From: Hsuehochloa calcarea
Lineage: Eukaryota; Streptophyta; Magnoliopsida; Poales; Poaceae
Direction of reading: 5' to 3'
DNA length: 64,000 nucleotides
Assembly (NCBI GenBank): GCA_036346395.1
Contig: CM070599.1
Location: 19,521,232-19,585,231 of the forward strand
In this document: positions 56,830-64,000 of the stretch, one piece after another
Numbering within the stretch: position 1 is the stretch's first letter
Layout: every line of letters begins with the position of its first letter
Notes under the pieces: model-generated
Seen by the model: the letters and a program-made list of their open reading frames with translations, nothing else
Told to the model about the DNA's origin: nothing
Databases searched by the model: none
Position numbers and translations under genes: made by a program

Positions 56830-57574
56830 AGGGGGGCCATCAATTTTGCCACTGACAGATCATGGACAAACTGTTGTGTCTATCTGAATTTTCCAGAAAA
56901 GCTCTCAAGGGTTGTTTAGCTGATCAACGAAAGTGTGCAATTACCCTTTCAATAAAGTTGCACGAAATATGCTATTTTCATTATATGTGAATCATCAAAA
57001 AAAAAAATCAAACGCCAACTGTTTCGCATTCCCACTACTGAAAATAATTCATTCGATTACCGATTCTTTTCAAGTGACCATAGAAGATCACCTTCAGAGT
57101 TGAGTAATGCACTTTATATCTGCCTTTCTCCAAACTCAGTAATGCACTTTATGCTGCAGACAGTAGTAGGTAGACATAGGCTAATCATCCTGAAAATTGG
57201 CTCCACGTTGCCATTGCTCTGGAGAAATCAAATCCTTTTGCATCCAAGGACACATTGACAGGCAGCTCACAAGTGGTTTGAACCACTCTCAGGCGGTCTT
57301 GCTAGGCAAGCTGCACAGGTTGCTGTGTCAAGTGAAACTGTAAATGGAAAGTGCTAAAGTCTCCATAGCGTATTCCTGATGCCTCCACGTCCTAGACTTT
57401 GTCTCCTGATTAAGTTTCGAAGGAAAAGATATATGAAAGCTGAAATGGTGATAGCTGGAGCTTTGCAGGCTAGCCACATATATTTGGCTTCTTACAAATA
57501 GAAATGAAGTGCAACTGGTATTTATAGTATTTTAGTCAGGGACTTTCACATATCTAGAATTGTACGAGTTGATC
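56830..57574. repeat. Unit U4
   Basis: Contains tgccactgacagatcatgg, ctatctgaattttccagaaa, aagggttgtttagctgatca, gcatccaaggacacattgac and gaaatggtgatagctgga, in the same order as U1 and U2. It then has tggcttcttacaaatagaaa, found in U1 at 28305. LTR C starts at its end. Confidence 0.75.
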
Positions 57575-60051
57575 TGTCGGACTCGAATTTTTTAATCCCG
57601 AATTCTCTGTGAATACACTGTGCTATTCCCTGGATCAGTAGATAGCACTCACAGATACATTGCTGAATCAATTCATACAAAACGTAAAACCATACCATTT
57701 ATTAATTTAACACATCAGAGTTTACATAGACCGCTTCGGGCCAAGTTTTATAATAAAGACCGAATAGGCCAAACGATTACATTACAAAAGTAGTGGAAAC
57801 GACAACGGAAGCAAATAGGTGTGAGCACATCTCTCCACAGCAAGCGATGGGGAAACCCATGTACATCCGATATTACTCGAAAACTCAGATAATATATGAT
57901 GCACATAAGTACCGGTGGAGTCAGCTAGACTGAGGGGAGACTAGAACAGCTAAAGACTAAACTACGCTTCAGAAACTCTTAGGCGTTCAAACGTCTGGTT
58001 TCTCGTAGTAATCGAAAGCTTCAGGATTTCCTGCTTCTGAGGGTTTGGGGAAAGAGCGAGGATGAGCACAACTTCCGTGCTCGCGAGCCAACATGCAGGA
58101 TGCAATATATACATGCAAGGCTTAACAAGGGTGGCTCGGGTTCTTTTATTTGCTAAAGCAACTTTGTCAATTATCATAATACAAATTCCTAAGACTTAGT
58201 ATTTTGAACAAATTGTATTTTATTAAAGGGAGTAAGTGCAATATTAAATAACAGTAGAGGTTCCCTCCGTTGCAAACTCTACACATGCATCATTTTATTA
58301 GAGTTACCTCCACTCATTAACAACACTGGATACGACGATCCAAGAAAAATCAAACCTTAGACTAGATGAGCCGACCTGGTTTGGAGACCATCCACAAACC
58401 TCAGGCTAGGTGAGCCGACCTGGTTTATAGACCATCCACAACCTCAAGCTAGATGAGCCGACTAGGTTTTCATACCCCCACAAAGGTTTTTGAATAGAAC
58501 TAACTCTGGTAAAGTTCCCATGTCCGCCTTTGACCATAGGCACAGTTGTTTCAACAGTTTAGACTCTGTAGAGGTTGTACACTTTGCCTACAAGAGATAA
58601 TCGTCTTGATATGTACCCATGTTCCGTAGACATGTGAATCAAGGGGAGATCACAACAAGCCCTTTACAATGCATCTCTCAGTATTAGTTACACTCTCTAA
58701 GGTTTCATCTGCAAAGGGTTACGTCTGTATTGATCCATTAACCCTTACTCATACCCCCTCTTGCACCATCGAAACGACTTACATCGTGCACCCCAACTCC
58801 CTTCGCCACGAAGGCTTCCCGGTGTCGTGGGTCATCTATCTGATGAAACTCGTACTGATGAATACAAATTATTTAGCCAAATTGTACTTTACAGACTTGT
58901 GGTTGCGCTTGTTTTACACGGGAGGTCATGATAAGATTAAGTCCTTAGGGTTATCTGAGCGTTTCATTCCGCATACCAACCACATATTAACATTCCTCTG
59001 GCTACATTAACACCCACCATAATATCATCCATCCTACCTTCCGCCCAGATGGTAAAAGTAGTTTAGGGTTTTGAGGAGCAAAAATACATTAACTCAATCA
59101 ACCCAATCATTTACCCATAATAACTGCCCAAAACAACTTTCATATTTTAAAGATTATGATTAGGATATTTTAATGTCCCAGTACTTAAGCAAGACTAGCA
59201 TGTCACTTAAGTATAACCTATACTAGTAATTACCATATAGTTACTAGGGTGACAAGGAATAATGGGTTCAATTATCAATGGATGGCATATAAATTAAGTA
59301 ATCATCAAATGGGTATTTAACTACCTTAAGATTTAACATACATTTGATTAAATAATTAAAGCATGCAATTTTGATAATTTAAATAAATATAATTTGCATA
59401 AAATGTAGGCTCAAAATGATCAAAGTATTAACTTGCCTTGGTTAAAGGCAATGGGGTCTTGGTACTCTTGAGCTTGATCGAAGTGGAGGTCTCCTGCGTC
59501 TTCGAATCCTAATCGGACGAAAGTACCGAAAAAGACAAAACAGCAGAGAGAACAAATAAATACAAAACCCATAACAAATGAACTCCAAATTGAACAAGAC
59601 CAGTGCCATTAGCAAGATCTTGATTTTAGAAAATTTTAGAAACAAGTTTCATAATTTTTGGAGTTATACCGAAAAATATATGAATTTTTGAAGCTTTTCA
59701 ATTGAATTTTTAATTGAAAAGAAAATTAGAAACTGGAAAATCCCACATGCTGACACGTGTCACACCCACAGCGCTCGGTCCATAGCACAGTGCGTGGACC
59801 GAGTCCATGAGCACCGACGCACGAGTCCACAGCACAGTGCGTGTGGGGCCCACTTGTCAGCCTCACGCAACACTGTGCACGTGGGGCCCACCTGTCAATC
59901 GGCGTCGCATGGGGCGCGATGCCTCACGTTCTCTGTCGTGCGGAGAACGAGAGGGGGAGGGAGAGGGAGGGGCACTACACTAAATAGAACTCCCAATGAG
60001 TGCTATTGTAAAAACAAATTTTAAGAAGCTATAGGTTTAGAAGATGCTACA
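57575..60051 (-). mobile_element. LTR C (Gypsy-type solo LTR)
   Basis: Begins tgtcggactcg and shares with LTR A the blocks ctggatcagtagatagcact, gagcacaacttccgtgctcg, ggctcgggttcttttatttg (shared with D), agaggttccctcc and tcttgatatgtaccc. The right end is placed at gatgctaca (60051) by analogy with gatgttaca in A and B, and is uncertain. It is about 1 kb shorter than A and B, mainly in the GC-rich part. No coding domain. Confidence 0.65.
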
Positions 60052-60229
60052 TTTGATCCAAGAATGGTGATGCTAGTAGGAAGGGTTCAAATGAAAAGCA
60101 AAGGTCAAAATAATCAGTACCTTTGTGACTGTAACGATCTGCGAAGAATATACATCGTCTTCAACTTTCATCTCACATTCGGATTTCGAAGTTCGGGTTT
60201 CGAATACTGTTGATCGTTTCGACTTCGTG
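60052..60229. other. Short spacer
   Basis: No gene or repeat recognised between LTR C and the minisatellite. Confidence 0.5.
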
Positions 60230-60437
60230 TGGTCGGAAGGAGGTTTCGACTACTTGGTTGGAAGGAGTTTCGACAACAGGAGGTTTCGACTACACGGTCG
60301 GAAGGAGGTTCGACTGTATCCTGGTCGGAAGGAGGTTCAACAATAATAGGTTTCAACTACCTAGTTGGAAGGAGGTTCGACTACATCCTGATCGGAAGGA
60401 GGTTCGACAACAGGAGGTTTTGACTACCTGGTCGTAA
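60230..60437. repeat. Minisatellite
   Basis: Imperfect tandem units built from ggtcggaaggaggttcgac followed by aacaggaggtttcgactac or tacatcct. The longer period is about 65-70 bp and the shorter about 27-40 bp. About seven ggaaggag cores are seen. It ends where LTR D begins. Confidence 0.88.
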
Positions 60438-60438
60438 G

Positions 60439-62111
60439 TGTCGGACCCGGATTTTCTCATTTCGAATTCTCTGTGAGATCACTATGCTATTCACTAGATC
60501 AGTAGATAGCACTCACAAACACATTATTGAATCATTCATACAAGGTGTAATTTAAGACATTCAAAATATTACAACATCAGAGTAACATAGACCATGCGGG
60601 CTATGTTTTACAAAAGGGCCGGTCAGGCCAAAGGGATTACATCACATAAAAGCACGTAGCTACAGCGGAATCAAAAGAGGGGTGCAGCTCATCTCTCCAC
60701 AAGCAAGCAACTAGGGTGGCCTGTGTCCAACGGATATTACCCAAAGGGTTGGCCAATATACGCTGTACGCAAGTACCAAACGAGTCCACTTAGACTGGGA
60801 CGAGATCTAGACTACATACTAGACTACTCCTCGTTGTTTCCTTGTTCATCGATTTAAGGATCTTCGTAGTAGGCCTAGTCCCCTTGGTTAACATCATCTG
60901 GAGGGTTTGGGGGAGAGCGAGGATGAGCACATCTTCCGTGCTCGTGAGCTAACACACGAGATGCAATAATGTATATGCATGGCTTAATAAGGAATGGCTC
61001 GGGTTCTTTTATTTGCTAAAGCAACAATTTCAACTATCATAGTTACAAATTCTTATGACTTAGCATTTTAAACAAATTATATTTTATTAAAGAGAATAAG
61101 TGCAATATTAAATAACAGTAGAGGTTCCCTCCATCGGAAACTCTACACATGCATCATTTTATTGGAGCTACCTCCGCTCCTCTATACCACTGAGCTTGAC
61201 GGCTCAGGAAAATTCCAACCTCAGGCTAGATGAGCCGACGTGGTTGTACCCCACTCACAAAGGTTTTTGAAATAGAACTAACTCAAGTTAAGATCTCATG
61301 TCCGCCTTTGACTGTAGGCACAGCTGTTTAAACAGTTTAGACTCTGCAGAGGTTGTACACTGTACCCGTAAGAGACAATCATACTCGTTACCCCACAAGA
61401 TTCCGTAGTCATGTAGTTGAGTAATCATCATAGTAACTGTTCTCATTATCTCCCCCTTTCTGTCACCTCGCCCATATGGGGTTACGCCCATACGTTATGT
61501 GGGATGTCACCTCAGTGGCTGGAGTAGTTGGACGTGTAGTCGAACTACCCCTCAGCGACTGGCAACTTCACCTAAACCGATGTTCCCTTCAAGCCGGTCA
61601 CAACACGTGCTTGCACATTCCCGCTATACATCCAGCGAGATGACATTTCATCCAGGGTTTAACAATTTTACTAAGCCAAGTTGTACTTTACAGACTTACA
61701 GTTGTACTTGTTTTACACAGGAGGTCGTGACAAGATTAAGTACTTAATCCATCAGGGTGGTTCATACCATATTCCACACATTCTCATATTACATCCGCAC
61801 CCACCGCTCTTTCCATCTGCCCAGATGTGGTACTAGCAAGTTGTTTAGGGTTTTAGAGAGGAAATCCAATTAACATAACACGCCAGTCATTTACCTCCAA
61901 TGTCTGCCCAAGACCACTTTCATGATTAAAAGATGATGACCAGGACATTTATTGTCCCGGTACTTAAGCAAGTCTAGCATGTCATTTAAGTACAACCTAT
62001 GCTAGTATTTACCACATAATTACTAGGGTGACATGGAATGAGGGATTCAATTTGTCAAAGATGGGTAATAATTAATTAATTATCAAATGGGTGTTTAACT
62101 ACCTTAAGGTT
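60439..62111 (-). mobile_element. LTR D (Gypsy-type), interrupted
   Basis: Begins tgtcggacccggattttc and runs in step with LTR C through the gagcgaggatgagcacatct, agaggttccctcc and aagtacaacctatgctagta regions. It is cut at 62112 by the LTR of the next Sirevirus-like element. The remainder lies outside the window. Confidence 0.7.
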
Positions 62112-63891
62112 TGTGGATATCATGGGGATATGCTCCAGATCTTAGGATGATGTGACAATTGGCAATGACGTTAATGGTTTATCGTTTCATGTGTTTTCGA
62201 CAAAGTTTCAGAACTTTCAGGTGACAGGCGGTCTGACCGGCCATAGCATGGCGGTCCGACCGGTCCCAAATCAGTCGGACCGGCCATGAGTGGAGGTCGG
62301 AGCGGCCGTGACCAAATAGTGTAAAATTGAGCTGGGCCAAAAATAGAGGGTGTAGGCAAGAGAGGGGGTTCTATTGCACTTGGTTTCATAATTTTTGGAG
62401 TCTCCAGTCAAAAGTTCTATTCGTTTTAAATTTCCAGAAGGTTTCGAAATTCCAGGGCTTGAAATTCGGCTAAGTCCTTTTGGGCGGTCGGACCGGCCTA
62501 TAGCTGGCGGTCCGACCGGCAAGGCTGGAGGTCCGACCGGCCCTGAGGGGCGGTCGGACCGGTTGTCACTTGAACGCTAGCCTTCGTGGTGGCGTTGTTC
62601 GTTGGTTAGGTCAAAGTCATGAGTTTCAGTGCATATGTATTGCATGATGCATGTTTTGACTAACATGCGTCAAGTTGTGAAGAACTTGTTCCCAAAATCG
62701 ATTTACTTGTCTATGGTTGTGCAGGTTGCTTGGTGGTCAACGACGGTCAACGGCGAGGATGATCGGGACTAGGCTTGGAGAGCTGAGGTCCAGAACGATC
62801 GACGATGCCGGGTAAGGTCAATGACTCAAGCGTGACGCAAGATGGACAAGGGTGACCTATTAGCAAATCCGAGGTGCAAGATGGCGCTAGGTGAAGCTGT
62901 TTAGGTCAAAAGGTTAAAGATGACGCTTTGCCAAGCGTGCGTGTGTGACCCGTTTGTTAGTGGGCCTTAACGGGAGCCCAATAGGATCAAACTTCTGGAA
63001 GGTCTAAGCCTCCACTATAAATAGGAGAGGGTGGTGGCTGCACCAACTCTCAACTCTCTTTATATTAGAAAACCCTAATTTTGTTTAGGGAGAGCTAGGC
63101 GTGGAGGCTAGGGTTCTTGAATGTTTGATTGGATTTTCGTGCTCTTGGATTGACCACTGATCCTTGATGGAGTGGGTGTAATCCAGCATCAATCACGTTT
63201 TAATCTATGCAAGGTTTACTTGAGATAAGTCTCTTTTCGTTCTTACTCTCAATTTCGTGATTTTATGGCTTTCATTGATCCACGAGTTTTTGCTTGATAT
63301 CGTCACGTGGATTAGCTTCCTGTGTTGTGTGCGAACTCATCTAGAATCTTTGTGATCATCAATCACCCACGAGCAAGCGATTGGATCTAGTTTTCACTTT
63401 TGCTAGGTTTTAGATATTTCTCCAATCAGATCGTAAAGGATATTTGTTTGTCCAAGAATTATCATAATTGTTGAGTGGAATAGGTCCTTAATATCATAGA
63501 GAAGGTGTATACCAAGTTTCGTGAAGCTTGGAGTTGAGAATCAAAAGTTACATTTATTTACAACCTCGTCATCGGTGATGCTCTTGCTGTTCTAGAGCCT
63601 GGCGGTCAGACCGCCCGAGGGCACCGGTCCGACCGATTTGGTCAGCAGTCCGACCGCTACTAACATAGCGATCAGACTGCCAGTACTGATTTGTGCTTTA
63701 GCTTGTGTTGATTTTTATCGTATTATTTAGGGGGTAAATTGGATTCAATACTAGTCTTCCGCTGTATTGGTATATTGATCTTCATAGCTTCCTCATAGCT
63801 ATTGGAGTGAAATTGTGTTGAATTCATAATTTGTGAAAAAGTGAGCGTGCTCCTATTCACCCCCCTCTAGTCGCCTTTTCGGTCCAACAAG

Positions 63892-63904
63892 TGGTATCAG
63901 AGCC
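63892..63904 (+). other. tRNA-iMet primer-binding site
   Basis: tggtatcagagcc, a perfect match to the standard priming sequence, two bases after the LTR end. Confidence 0.93.
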
Positions 63905-63948
63905 CGGTTAGTTCAATCTTGATCTTAACCAGTTACTGAACTTAGGTG

Positions 63949-64000
63949 ATGGATAAGTTCTCCACTAAACCGCATATCTTTGATGGGCATGACTATGCCT
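63949..64000 (+). CDS. Gag start of Sirevirus-like element, cut by window end
   Basis: ATG at 63949 opens MDKFSTKPHIFDGHDYA, closely matching the start at 43269. Only 17 residues are inside the window, so completeness cannot be judged. Confidence 0.8.
   Translation, partial: MDKFSTKPHIFDGHDYA

Larger units (their letters stand above)
62112..64000 (+). mobile_element. Second Sirevirus-like element of the 41428 family, partial
   Basis: LTR 62112-63889 (tgtggatatcatgggg to ttttcggtccaaca), a primer-binding site and the start of gag are present. It is the same family and orientation as 41428-49669 but more diverged from that pair than the pair is from each other. TATA box at 63016-63024. Palindrome clusters of the ggtccgaccgg type lie at 62225-62310, 62480-62565 and 63600-63680. 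It interrupts LTR D. Confidence 0.92.

Noticed and set aside
56372..56852. Possible gene fragment on either strand
   Set aside because: The two ORFs overlap antisense, have no domain, and lie between the ends of a likely small repeat element.
60125..60437. ORFs with repeated GGFDY/WSEGG peptides
   Set aside because: They are products of the minisatellite read in several frames, with no start context or neighbours.

Overview
This is plant nuclear DNA, almost certainly from a grass and probably rice-like (Oryza or a close relative). The evidence is one GC-rich UGT85-type glucosyltransferase gene with a short intron, set in AT-richer DNA filled with grass transposon families. These include Copia elements primed by initiator tRNA-Met, Sirevirus-type Copia, CACTA elements with subterminal repeats, a RIRE1/BARE-like LTR and large Gypsy-type LTRs. 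I see no bacterial, organellar, tRNA or rRNA genes. The only apparently intact host gene is the glucosyltransferase at 9344-10905 (+).

Layout. 1-1657 is the end of a Gypsy-type LTR. About 1920-2455 is one end of a CACTA element. 2474-9073 is a decayed Copia element (minus strand) split by a 1.6 kb RIRE1/BARE-like solo LTR at 6063-7659, which has a perfect 5-bp target duplication. Its 5' LTR ends 270 bp before the UGT start codon. After the UGT comes a C-rich spacer and the first of four diverged direct copies (U1-U4) of a noncoding unit. U1 is broken by a 3.4 kb LTR (LTR A, 12589-28289). LTR A is in turn broken by a Gypsy 3' fragment (about 15250-16100) and by an 11.4 kb Sirevirus-type Copia (16344-27762, minus) with near-identical 1.7 kb LTRs. 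A sister LTR (LTR B) occupies 28370-31842.

U2 (from 31843) hosts a four-level nest. A Tork-like Copia (32795-51803, minus) contains a CACTA element (36702-50763, TSD tct on both sides). The CACTA contains a Sirevirus-like element (41428-49669, plus, TSD atatc) that keeps gag and a protease trace but shows no integrase or reverse transcriptase. U2 resumes at about 51804. U3 (about 53960-55700) carries a 750-bp hAT-like nonautonomous element. U4 is at about 56830-57574. Two more LTRs of the A/B family follow (C, 57575-about 60051; D, from 60439), separated by a minisatellite. The window ends inside a second member of the gag-containing Sirevirus-like family (LTR 62112-63889, then a primer-binding site and a gag start).

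No operon-like or novel multi-gene system is present. The most interesting points are: the UGT has Asp where the family's catalytic His is expected; a tandem array of noncoding units lies downstream of it; the nest can be ordered in time by its boundaries; and a pol-less Sirevirus-like family is present in at least two copies. Coordinates of repeat ends come from reading the sequence by eye. Family assignments rest on motifs and not on database searches.
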